From CAVVNN01 sp963749605 (lineage in GTDB: Bacteria > Actinomycetota > Thermoleophilia > Solirubrobacterales > 70-9): a stretch of 64,000 bases of DNA. Below, in pieces: positions 36,239-44,580 of the stretch (position 1 is the first letter of the stretch; each line of letters starts with the position of its first letter). Where the stretch lies: positions 992,001 to 1,056,000 of the forward strand of contig CAVVNN010000002.1 in assembly GCA_963749605.1 (NCBI GenBank), in the 5' to 3' direction. A model generated the notes under the pieces. It worked only from the letters and a program-made list of their open reading frames with translations, did not search any database and was not told where the DNA came from. Position numbers and translations under genes: made by a program.

Positions 36239-37424
36239 GGCGCTGACCGAGGACCGCACCACCGAGGTGATGACGGTGAACATCGGGCCCCATCACCCGG
36301 CGACGCACGGCGTGCTGCGGCTGATCGTCGACCTCGAAGGCGAGGTGGTGCGGGACCTGAAGCCGGTGATCGGGTACGTCCACACCGGGATCGAAAAGTC
36401 CTGCGAGGACAAGAGCTACTGGAAGGTCATCCCCTTCGTCGAGCGGATGGACTACGTCTCCTACTGCTTCCAGATGGAGGCCTACTGCGGAGCGGTCGAG
36501 CGGCTGATCGGGCTGGAGATCCCCGAGCGGGCCAAGCACCTGCGGGTGATCTTCCTCGAGCTGAACCGGATCCACTCCCACCTGGTCTGGCTGGGGACGA
36601 CGGCGCTCGACCTCGGCGCGATCTCGATGCTCTGGTACTGCTTCCGCGAGCGCGACAGGATCCTCGACCTGTTCGAAATGGCGACCGGCCAGCGGATGCA
36701 CACCCGCTACTTCCAGGTTGGCGGCGTGATCGAGGACATCCCGCTCGGCTTCGAGGCGAAGCTGCGCGAGTTCATCGCCGAGATGCCGGTGCGGGTGGGT
36801 CAGTACCAGGCGCTGCTCGATCGCAACGAGGTCTTCCTCTCGCGGACCAAGGGAGTCGGGATCGTGCCGCGCGAGCGGCTGCTGGAGCTGGGCGTCACCG
36901 GGCCGCTGCTGCGCGCCGCCGGCGAGCCCTGGGACCTGCGCAAGGCCTTCGACTACCTCGCCTACCCCAAGTTCGACTTCAAGGTGCCGGTGGGCACGGT
37001 CGGCGACGGCTACGACCGCTACCGGGTGCGGGTTGCGGAGATGGTCGAGTCGACGCGGATCGTCGAGCAGGCCCTCGACGGACTGCCCGAGGGCCCCTTC
37101 ATCGCCGACGACCGCAAGTACGTGCTGCCGCCGCGCGCGGAGCTGTCGACCTCGATGGAGTCGCTGATCCACCACTTCAAGCTGGTCACCGAGGGTTACC
37201 GGGTGGCGCCGGGAGAGGTCTACTACTCGATCGAGTCGCCGCGGGGGGAGCTGGGCTGCTACGTCCTCGCCGACGGCTCGGCGAAGCCGGCGCGGGTGCA
37301 CTTCCGCGACCCCTCCTTCGTCAACCTGCAGTCGTTCAAGGACATGTCGGTCGGCGGCTACATCGCCGACATGATCGCCTCGCTGGGAATGCTCGACCCG
37401 ATCCTGGGAGGAGTCGACCGGTGA
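36231..37424 (+). CDS. nuoD: NADH-quinone oxidoreductase subunit D
   Basis: A 397-residue quinone-site subunit starting at GTG. IGPHHPATHGVLRL is at the N-terminus, then GYVHTGIEKSCE, RIHSHLVWLG and GEVYYSIESPRGELG. The C-terminus is the usual ADMIASLGMLDPILGGVDR (key end GGVDR). It contacts NuoB at the ubiquinone/menaquinone pocket. It overlaps nuoE by 4 bases. Confidence 0.97.
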   Translation: MAEALTEDRTTEVMTVNIGPHHPATHGVLRLIVDLEGEVVRDLKPVIGYVHTGIEKSCEDKSYWKVIPFVERMDYVSYCFQMEAYCGAVERLIGLEIPERAKHLRVIFLELNRIHSHLVWLGTTALDLGAISMLWYCFRERDRILDLFEMATGQRMHTRYFQVGGVIEDIPLGFEAKLREFIAEMPVRVGQYQALLDRNEVFLSRTKGVGIVPRERLLELGVTGPLLRAAGEPWDLRKAFDYLAYPKFDFKVPVGTVGDGYDRYRVRVAEMVESTRIVEQALDGLPEGPFIADDRKYVLPPRAELSTSMESLIHHFKLVTEGYRVAPGEVYYSIESPRGELGCYVLADGSAKPARVHFRDPSFVNLQSFKDMSVGGYIADMIASLGMLDPILGGVDR

Positions 37425-38017
37425 GCAACCTGCCCGTCGACCAAGCGCTGACCGAGGGTCGGGTCCCGGACCGCTCCCCCGAGCAGGTTCCCGAGCTGCA
37501 CGAGGTGGCGTGCCCGCCCGAGCTGCAGGAGCGCATCGAAACGCTGATGAGCCGGTATCCGGACCGGAAATCCGCCTCGATTCCGGCGCTCTGGGCGGTG
37601 CAGCGGCTCTACGGCTGGTGCTCGCCGGAGGGGATTCGGCAGGCGGCGGCGGTGATGCGGGTCACTCCCGCCTACCTCGAATCGGTCGCCAGCTTCTACG
37701 ACCTCTTCCACACCGAGCCGGTCGGCAGCCACAAGGTCGCCGTCTGCACCAACATCAGCTGCTGGATGCGGGGCGGGGACGAGCTGCTCGACGCCTTCCG
37801 CGCCGCGGCCGAGGGGGACGAGGACGTCTTCGTCACCGGCTTCGAGTGCCTCGGCGCCTGCGACATCGCGCCGATGGCCTCGATCGACGAGCGCTACTTC
37901 GGGCCGCTGGAGAACGACGAGGCGGCGACGGCGATCGCCCAGCTGAAGGCCGGGCAGGACGTGCTGCCGGACAAGGCGCTGGAGAAGCGGCCGCTGGCGG
38001 GAGGGCCCGATGCCTGA
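37421..38017 (+). CDS. nuoE: NADH-quinone oxidoreductase subunit E
   Basis: A 198-residue thioredoxin-fold subunit with the N1a [2Fe-2S] site: CTNISC (C-x4-C) and, 40 residues later, CLGAC (C-x3-C). YLESVASFYDLFHTEP is typical. It starts at GTG 37421 overlapping nuoD and overlaps nuoF by 8 bases. Both ends carry extra polar residues. Confidence 0.96.
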   Translation: MSNLPVDQALTEGRVPDRSPEQVPELHEVACPPELQERIETLMSRYPDRKSASIPALWAVQRLYGWCSPEGIRQAAAVMRVTPAYLESVASFYDLFHTEPVGSHKVAVCTNISCWMRGGDELLDAFRAAAEGDEDVFVTGFECLGACDIAPMASIDERYFGPLENDEAATAIAQLKAGQDVLPDKALEKRPLAGGPDA

Positions 38018-39281
38018 GACGCGGGTGCTGCTCGAGCACGCCGAAGACCCAGCGCTGCGCACGCTCGCCGGCTACAGGGGCTACGGCGGCTACGCGACCA
38101 TGGAGAGGGCCTATCGCGACCTCGAGCCCGACGAGGTGCTGAAGGAGCTCGAAGACTCGGGCCTGCGCGGTCGCGGCGGCGCCGGCTTCTCGATGGGCAA
38201 AAAGGCCTCCTTCCTCCCCCGCGGCGAGATGCAGAAGTACCTCTGCTGCAACGCCGACGAGTCCGAGCCCGGCGCCTTCAAGGACCGCGAGCTGATGCTC
38301 CGCAACCCGCACCAGCTGCTCGAGGGGATCGCGCTGGCGGCGCTCGCCGCCGGCATATCCAGCGCCTTCATCTTCATCCGCGGCGAGTACGACCTGCAGG
38401 CCGACATCCTCGACGCGGCGGTGGCCGAAGCGTACGAGGCCGGCTACCTCGGCGAGAACATCCTCGGCACGCACCGCGACCTCGAGCTGGTCGTCCACCG
38501 CGGCGCCGGCGCCTACATCTGCGGCGAGGAGACGGCGCTGCTGGACGCGCTCGAAGGCAAGCGCGGCAACCCGCGGCTGAAGCCGCCCTTCCCCGCCGTG
38601 CAGGGCCTCTACGGCGGGCCGACGCTGATCAACAACGTCGAGACTCTTTCCAACGTCCCCCACATCGTCGCCAACGGAGCCGAGTGGTTCCGCGGATTCG
38701 GCACCGAGCAGTCGCCGGGGACCAAGGTCGTCTCGGTCTCGGGCTGTGTCCAGCGGCCGGGGAACTACGAGGTCCAGCTGGGCGTCCCGATCCGCGAGCT
38801 GGTATTCGACCTGGCGGGCGGCCCCGCCGAGGGCCACGAGGTGAAGGCCTTCTACCCCGGCGGCTCCTCCTCGCCGGTCCTCACGGCGGCGGAGCTGGAC
38901 CTCCCCTACAGCTTCGAGGCGATGGCCGAGGCCGGCTCGATGTTGGGCTCGGGCTCGGTGATCGTCGCCGACGACCGCGTCTCGATCCCCCACATGGCGC
39001 TGCGCACGGCGCGCTTCTACCACCACGAGTCCTGCGGCAAGTGCACTCCCTGCCGCGAGGGGACGAACTGGACGGTGAAGATGCTGGAGCGGGTGGTGCG
39101 CGGCGAGGCGACGCCGATGGACCTCGACATCATCAGCTCGGTCCAGCAGAACATCATGGGCCACTGCCTCTGCGTGCTCGGCGACGCGATGGCGATGCCG
39201 GTCTCGGCGATGGTGCGCAAGTTCCGCGACGAGTTCGAGGCCGTTATCGAGGCCGGCCCGGCTGAGGCGGTGGCGGCATGA
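38010..39281 (+). CDS. nuoF: NADH-quinone oxidoreductase subunit F
   Basis: A 423-residue NADH- and FMN-binding subunit. GLRGRGGAGFSMG is the NAD site, CNADESEPGAFKDR and GAGAYICGEETALL bind FMN, and the N3 cluster ligands are ESCGKCTPCREG with a later Cys in GHCLC. It overlaps nuoG by 4 bases. Confidence 0.97.
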   Translation: MPETRVLLEHAEDPALRTLAGYRGYGGYATMERAYRDLEPDEVLKELEDSGLRGRGGAGFSMGKKASFLPRGEMQKYLCCNADESEPGAFKDRELMLRNPHQLLEGIALAALAAGISSAFIFIRGEYDLQADILDAAVAEAYEAGYLGENILGTHRDLELVVHRGAGAYICGEETALLDALEGKRGNPRLKPPFPAVQGLYGGPTLINNVETLSNVPHIVANGAEWFRGFGTEQSPGTKVVSVSGCVQRPGNYEVQLGVPIRELVFDLAGGPAEGHEVKAFYPGGSSSPVLTAAELDLPYSFEAMAEAGSMLGSGSVIVADDRVSIPHMALRTARFYHHESCGKCTPCREGTNWTVKMLERVVRGEATPMDLDIISSVQQNIMGHCLCVLGDAMAMPVSAMVRKFRDEFEAVIEAGPAEAVAA

Positions 39282-41783
39282 GTGGCAAGGAGATCAGCCT
39301 GATCATCGACGGGCGCGAGGTGACCGCGACCGAGGGCGAGATGCTCCACGACGCGGCGAAGCGCGGCGACGTCGAGATCCCGGTCTTCTGCTACGAGCCG
39401 AAGCTGGGCAACCCGGTCGGAGCCTGCCGCATGTGCCTGGTCGAGATCGAGGGAATCCCGAAACTTCAGACCTCCTGCTCGACGCCGGTCCGCGACGGGA
39501 TGGTCGTCCACACCCGCACCGACCAGGTCAAGGAGGCGCAGAGCGCGGTGGTCGAGTTCCTGCTCGTCAACCACCCGCTCGACTGTCCCGTCTGCGACAA
39601 GGGCGGCGAGTGCCCGCTGCAGGACATCTCGATGGGCTGGGGGCCCGGGCGCAGCCGGGTCATCGACGCCAAGCGCCACTTCCAAAAGCCGGTCGAGCTC
39701 TCGCCGCTGGTCGCGATCGACCGCGAGCGCTGCATCCTCTGCTACCGCTGCGTGCGCTTCAGCCAGGAGGTCAGCGAGGACGCGCAGCTGCAGCTGCTCG
39801 AGCGCGGCGACCGCACCTACGTCGGCACCTTCGACGACCGCCCCTACGTCGCCCCCTTCCACGGCAACATCACCGACCTCTGCCCGGTCGGGGCGCTGAC
39901 CAACTACACCTACCGCTTCCGCGCCCGGCCCTGGGACATCGAGCAGGCCGGCTCGGTCTGCACGCTCTGTCCGAGCCAGTGCAACGTCAGCTTCACGGTG
40001 CGCGACGAGGAGGTGAAGCGGGTTCTCGCCCGCGACAACGCCGACGTCGACGACGGCTGGCTCTGCGACCGCGGCCGCTACGGCTTCCAGATGTTCGGGG
40101 CGCAGGAGCGAGTCACCGAGCCACGGTTGAAGGGCGGCGGCGCGACAGATTGGGAAACTGCGATCGCCAAAGCGGCAGCGGGCCTCAAGGCAGCCGGAGC
40201 CGCGAGCGCCGCGATCGTCGGCGACGCCTCCAACGAGGAGGGCTACCTGGTGCAGCGCATCCTGCGCGAGGCGCTCGGCTCGCCCCACGTCGAGTCCCGC
40301 CGCGCGGGCGGGCCCTCGCGAGCGACCCTCCTCCGCCTCTCCCAACCCGACGTCTCCGCCCGTGTCCGCGACATCGACGACGCCGACGCGATCCTCGTCG
40401 TCGGCACCGACCCGCTGCACAGCTCTCCGATCCTCGACCTGCGCGTCCGCAAGGCGATCCGTCGCAACGGCGCCAAGCTCGCCGTGGCCACCGACCGCCC
40501 CACCGCCCTCGACGGCGGCGCCCAGGCCGTCACCCGCTACGCCCCCGGCAACGCCGGCCCCTTCCTCTCCGAGCTGGCGGCCTGGCCTCGCGCCTCCGAC
40601 AGCGAGGGGTGGGCGCTGTCGCGTCCGGCGTGGCCGAGGTCCTCCGCGACGTCGCAGAGCGTCGTGATCGCGCTGGCGGCGAGCGGATCGGCCGCGAGGG
40701 CGAGGGGGCGATGGCCGCCAACCTGCTCGACGTCAGCTCCGCCCTGAACCTCGCCGGCTCGGACGGCTCGGGCCTGCTCGAGATACCCGACCTGACCAAC
40801 GCCCGCGGCCTGCGCGAGGCCGGCTGCCTGCCCGACGCCGGCCCGGGCTTCGTCGAGACCGCCCCCGGAAAGGAGCACCGAAGCCATCCGCGCTGCCCTG
40901 GAGTCGGGAGAGCTGAAGTCCCTGATCCTCTTCGGCGCAGACCCCCTTCGCGACTTCCCCGACACCGACGCCTGGGCCGCAGCGATTGGAGCCGCCGACC
41001 ACGTGGTCGCCTTCTCGATGTTCGAGAACGAGACGACGGCCAAGGCCGACGTCGTCTTCCCGCTGGAGACCCACGCCGAGAAAGACGGCACCGTCGCCCA
41101 CCCCGACGGCCGCCTCCAGCGCGTCCGCCCCAGCGCCTCCCGCCCCGGCGACATCCGCCAGAACTGGCAGGTCCTGGCCGAGCTCTCCGCGGCCCTCGAC
41201 CACGACACGGGCATCTCCTCCCAGCCCTCGGCCTTCGCAGCGCTTGCAGATGCGGTCCCCTTCTACGCCGGCATCGACGACGCCGAGATCGCCGGCCGCG
41301 GCATCCGCTGGCAAGACCGCCCCGCCGCATCGTCGCTTCCAAGCGCCGAGGAGGCCGGGCCGCCCGGCGCCCCCTCCTCTCTCGGAAGTCGGCCGGAGAC
41401 GCTGTCGCCGTCCGATGCCGTGGTCGGTGCCGATTCCGCAAAACGTTCGGAGGGGGTACCGGACGCCCCGGCCTCGCTCACGCTGGGGACGTATCGAGAT
41501 CTGTGGGCGGGGCCGATCACGGAGCTGAACCCGGCGCTGAAGTTCCTGGCGCCCCAGCAGCGGGTCGAGATGTCCGCCGCCAGACGCCGAGCGCCTGGGG
41601 CTGAAGAGTGGCGACGAGGTCAAGGTCGCCCAGAACGGCTCGAGCGTGCAAGCGCGAGTGTCGATCAAAGAGCGGGTGGCGACGGGGGTCTGCTTCCTCG
41701 TCGAGGGCACGACAACCGACAACGCCAACCGGCTTCTCAACGGCGGGCCGGTCGCCGTGGAGATCGTGAAGGTGGGCTCGTGA
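39278..41783 (+). CDS. nuoG: NADH-quinone oxidoreductase subunit G (frameshifted)
   Basis: A subunit of about 835 residues. The N-terminal [2Fe-2S] ferredoxin domain (PVGACRMCLVE) is followed by the His-Cys cluster region (HPLDCPVCDKGGECPLQD). The [4Fe-4S] pair is CILCYRC. A molybdopterin-oxidoreductase-like domain starts VCTLCPSQCNV. The frame is intact to about 40590, then needs at least three single-base shifts (near 40590, 40870 and 41575) to reach the molybdopterin-dinucleotide-like tail and the TGA at 41781-41783. The tail before the last shift includes a Ser/Pro/Gly-rich linker. It overlaps nuoH by 4 bases. Confidence 0.9.
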
Positions 41784-42781
41784 CGCTGCCAATCGCCGAC
41801 CCGTATTACGTCGAAGCGACCTGGATCATGATCGTCAAGTCGCTGGTGATCTTCGGGGTGATCTTCGGGATCCTGCCGCTGATGACGGTGCTCGAGCGGA
41901 AGCTGATCGGGCGCTTCCAGCACCGCTATGGGCCGAACCGGGTGGGCCCGTTCGGGATCCTGCAGCCGCTTGCCGACGTGGGGAAGCTGCTCTCCAAGGA
42001 GGCCTTCCGCCCGGCGAACGCGATCCCGACCCTGTTCATCCTCGGCCCGCTGCTGCCGGTCCTCTCCGGCGTGCTGGCGCTGGCGATCATCCCCTGGGGC
42101 GACGTCCAGGACGGGTTCGGGCTGTACGGGATCGACGTCCCGATCGGCATCCTCTACTTCTTCGCCGTCGGCTCGATCGCCTTCTACGGCCTGCTGCTCG
42201 GCGGCTGGTCCTCGGGCTCGAAATACAGCCTGCTCGGGGCGATGCGCGGCGCCGCGCAGCTGATCTCCTACGAGGTCGCGATGGGCCTGGCGCTGCTCGG
42301 CGTGATCATGATGAGCGGCTCCCTCTCGCTGGTGGAAATCGTCCGCGCCCAGGGCCAGATCTGGTTCATCGTCCCCCAGGTCGTCGGCTTCCTGATCTTC
42401 ATGCTCGCCGGCTTCGCCGAGACCAACCGGACCCCGTTCGACATGCCCGAGGCCGACGCCGAACTGGTGCAGGGCTTCATGACCGAGTACGGCGGGATGC
42501 GCTTCGGCAGCTTCCTGCTGGTCGAATACATGGAGATCATCGTCGTCTCCGGGGTCGCCGCGGCGATGTTCCTCGGCGGCTGGATGGGCCCCGGCCCCGG
42601 CTGGCTCGACCCGATCTGGATGCTGGCGAAGATGATGGGGCTGGTCCTCTTCTTCATCTGGGTGCGGGCCACCCTGCCGCGCCTGCGCTACGACCAGCTG
42701 ATGAGCCTCGGCTGGAAAGTGCTGCTGCCGCTGGCGACGCTCAACGTCCTCGTCACCGCCGTTCTGGTGGTGGTCACGTGA
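41780..42781 (+). CDS. nuoH: NADH-quinone oxidoreductase subunit H
   Basis: A 333-residue membrane subunit with about eight helices. ERKLIGRFQHRYGPNRVGPFG and AETNRTPFDMPEADAELVQGF (key NRTPFD) are the quinone-channel signatures. It starts at GTG 41780 overlapping nuoG's stop; a longer open frame upstream belongs to nuoG. A palindromic element lies in the 61-base gap to nuoI. Confidence 0.96.
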   Translation: MTLPIADPYYVEATWIMIVKSLVIFGVIFGILPLMTVLERKLIGRFQHRYGPNRVGPFGILQPLADVGKLLSKEAFRPANAIPTLFILGPLLPVLSGVLALAIIPWGDVQDGFGLYGIDVPIGILYFFAVGSIAFYGLLLGGWSSGSKYSLLGAMRGAAQLISYEVAMGLALLGVIMMSGSLSLVEIVRAQGQIWFIVPQVVGFLIFMLAGFAETNRTPFDMPEADAELVQGFMTEYGGMRFGSFLLVEYMEIIVVSGVAAAMFLGGWMGPGPGWLDPIWMLAKMMGLVLFFIWVRATLPRLRYDQLMSLGWKVLLPLATLNVLVTAVLVVVT

Positions 42782-42786
42782 GGGGG

Positions 42787-42827
42787 CTTGGCGCTTTGTT
42801 CGGCATATACCCGATTAATGCGCCAAG
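42787..42827. repeat. interspersed palindromic element, copy 2
   Basis: A 41-base palindrome has an 8-bp perfect outer stem (CTTGGCGC/GCGCCAAG) and an inner TCGG/CCGA pair around ATATA. Its left arm GGCGCTTTGTTCGGC is identical to the complement of the 15875-15909 element's arm. It lies between nuoH and nuoI and could fold in the operon mRNA. Confidence 0.68.
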
Positions 42828-42842
42828 GCGAGAGGCCTCGCG

Positions 42843-43385
42843 ATGACTGAGTTCCCGTACCTGGCGGACCAGGACGTGGTCGAGGTCCAGCGCGGGCCCG
42901 AGCCCGGCGGGGTCGCGGGCGCCTATCGCGCCTTCGGCGAGACGCTGCGCGGCCTGAAGACGACGATGGCGCGGCTGATCGAGGGGCCGTTGACGATCCA
43001 GTACCCGGAGGAGAAGACGCCGGTCTACCCGCGCTTCCGCGGTCGCCACAAGCTGCACCGCTTCGAGGACACCGGCCTGGAGAAGTGCGTCGGCTGCTCG
43101 CTCTGCGCCGCCGCCTGCCCGGCCGACTGCATCCGCGTCGTCGCCGCCGAGAACATTCCAGGCGAGCGGGTCTCGGCAGGGGAGCGCTTCGCCGCTGTCT
43201 ATGAGATCAACCTCTCGCGCTGCATCTTCTGCGGCTACTGCGAGATCGCCTGCCCCTTCGACGCGATCACGATGGGCCACGACTACGAGATGGCCGACTA
43301 CGACCGCAACGACCTGATCTTCACCAAGGAGATGCTGCTGGCCGAGTCGATCGAGCGGACGCCGCTGAAAGCGGAGGGCGAGTAG
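42843..43385 (+). CDS. nuoI: NADH-quinone oxidoreductase subunit I
   Basis: A 180-residue subunit with two [4Fe-4S] ferredoxin motifs: CVGCSLCAAACP and CIFCGYCEIACP. GPLTIQYPEEK and FRGRHKLHR are typical NuoI elements. It connects NuoG electrons to NuoB. After its stop the operon is interrupted by an antisense gene. Confidence 0.96.
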   Translation: MTEFPYLADQDVVEVQRGPEPGGVAGAYRAFGETLRGLKTTMARLIEGPLTIQYPEEKTPVYPRFRGRHKLHRFEDTGLEKCVGCSLCAAACPADCIRVVAAENIPGERVSAGERFAAVYEINLSRCIFCGYCEIACPFDAITMGHDYEMADYDRNDLIFTKEMLLAESIERTPLKAEGE

Positions 43386-43397
43386 CCGATGGCGGCC

Positions 43398-43682
43398 CTA
43401 CTCGGGATCCGGGCGCACCAGCACCGTGTCGGCGACCTGGATGATCTCGTCCGCCGGCAGGTCGGCGCGCCCCGCATGGTCCCGGATCGCCTCGGGGCTC
43501 GTCGCCTGGTACACGCAGACCGTGCCGACCGTGCCTCCACCCTCATCGAGAACGTAGCTGCGGATCCAGCGGATGTCGTCCGACATCTCCTCGTCCCCCA
43601 CGCGACGGGAACGCTCCGCGGCCTCCTCCAACTCGGCGGGAGACTGCCAGCCGCTCCGTCGCAGAATCACGTAGGTATTCAT
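43398..43682 (-). CDS. DUF4242 family protein, antisense within the nuo operon
   Basis: A 94-residue ferredoxin-like-fold protein starting at ATG 43682 after TGGAGG. MNTYVILRRSGW, WIRSYVLDE, VCVYQATSPEAIRDHA and LPADEIIQVADT match DUF4242 (SCO4226-like, some members bind nickel). It lies on the opposite strand between nuoI and nuoJ, an unusual place. A link to complex I is not evident. Confidence 0.85.
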   Translation of the reverse strand: MNTYVILRRSGWQSPAELEEAAERSRRVGDEEMSDDIRWIRSYVLDEGGGTVGTVCVYQATSPEAIRDHAGRADLPADEIIQVADTVLVRPDPE

Positions 43683-43768
43683 CTGACCTCCATTTTCGGC
43701 GGGACAGTTGCGCGCCAAGCCATACAACCACCCACCCGATGCGCGGTCAATGCGCGGAGGGGGGAGTA

Positions 43769-44284
43769 GTGGAAGCGGTGCTCTTCTTCCTGGCGGCGAT
43801 CGGCGCCCTCGGCGGCGCTGTCGGGGTCATCGCCATGCGCAACCCCTTCTACAGCGTGCTGGCGTTGATCGTCCACCTCTTCTCGCTCTCCGTCCTCTTC
43901 CTGCTGCTGACCGCGGCCTTCGTCGCCGCCGCGCAGGTGGTCGTCTACGCCGGCGCGGTGATGGTCCTCTACGTGTTCGTCGCCGCCTACGTCGGCGGCG
44001 GGGGCGAGTCGGCCTGGGAGCCGATCCCGGGCCAGCGCTTCCTCGCCCTGATCCTCGGCGCCGCCCTCTTCGTCGAGCTCTCGATCGCCGTCCTCTCCTC
44101 CGCCCTGCTCGCCCTCGGCACCGACGGCCCCCACGTCAACCCGGGCTTCGGCAACCCGGCCGCGATCGGCCGCCTCCTGCTGGAAAAGTTCCTCGTCCCC
44201 TTCGAGGCCTCATCCATCCTCCTGCTGCTGGCGGCAGTCGGCGCTGTAGTACTCGCCGCCCGCAAGAGAGGCGAGACAGCGTGA
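43769..44284 (+). CDS. nuoJ: NADH-quinone oxidoreductase subunit J
   Basis: A 171-residue membrane subunit with five helices. MRNPFYSVLALIVHLFSLS and VVYAGAVMVLYVFV are NuoJ signatures. I take the GTG at 43769 because a GGAGGGGGG ribosome-binding site precedes it; an ATG at 43739 is in frame. It overlaps nuoK by 4 bases. The operon resumes here after the antisense gene. Confidence 0.93.
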   Translation: MEAVLFFLAAIGALGGAVGVIAMRNPFYSVLALIVHLFSLSVLFLLLTAAFVAAAQVVVYAGAVMVLYVFVAAYVGGGGESAWEPIPGQRFLALILGAALFVELSIAVLSSALLALGTDGPHVNPGFGNPAAIGRLLLEKFLVPFEASSILLLLAAVGAVVLAARKRGETA

Positions 44285-44580
44285 GCATCGATTGGTACAT
44301 CGTCCTCTCGAGCCTGCTGTTCGCGGTCGGCGCCGTCGGCATCCTGATCCGGCGCAGCCCGATGGTGATCCTGCTCTGCCTCGAGCTGATGCTGAACGCC
44401 GGCAACCTGGCCCTGGTCGCCTTCAGCCGCATGGTCGGCAACCAGCAGGGGCAGGTCTTTGCGATCGTGGTGATGGTCGTCGCCGCCTGCGAGGTCGTGG
44501 TCGGCCTGGGGCTGATCGTCGCGATCTTCCGCCGCAAGCTGCCGCTCAACGTCGATGACCTGAGGGAGCTGCGCGGATGA
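44281..44580 (+). CDS. nuoK: NADH-quinone oxidoreductase subunit K
   Basis: A 99-residue three-helix subunit starting at GTG 44281. RRSPMVILLCLELMLNAGNL and VVMVVAACEVVVGLGLIVAIF carry the conserved membrane Glu residues for proton transfer. It overlaps nuoJ and nuoL by 4 bases each. Confidence 0.95.
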   Translation: MSIDWYIVLSSLLFAVGAVGILIRRSPMVILLCLELMLNAGNLALVAFSRMVGNQQGQVFAIVVMVVAACEVVVGLGLIVAIFRRKLPLNVDDLRELRG

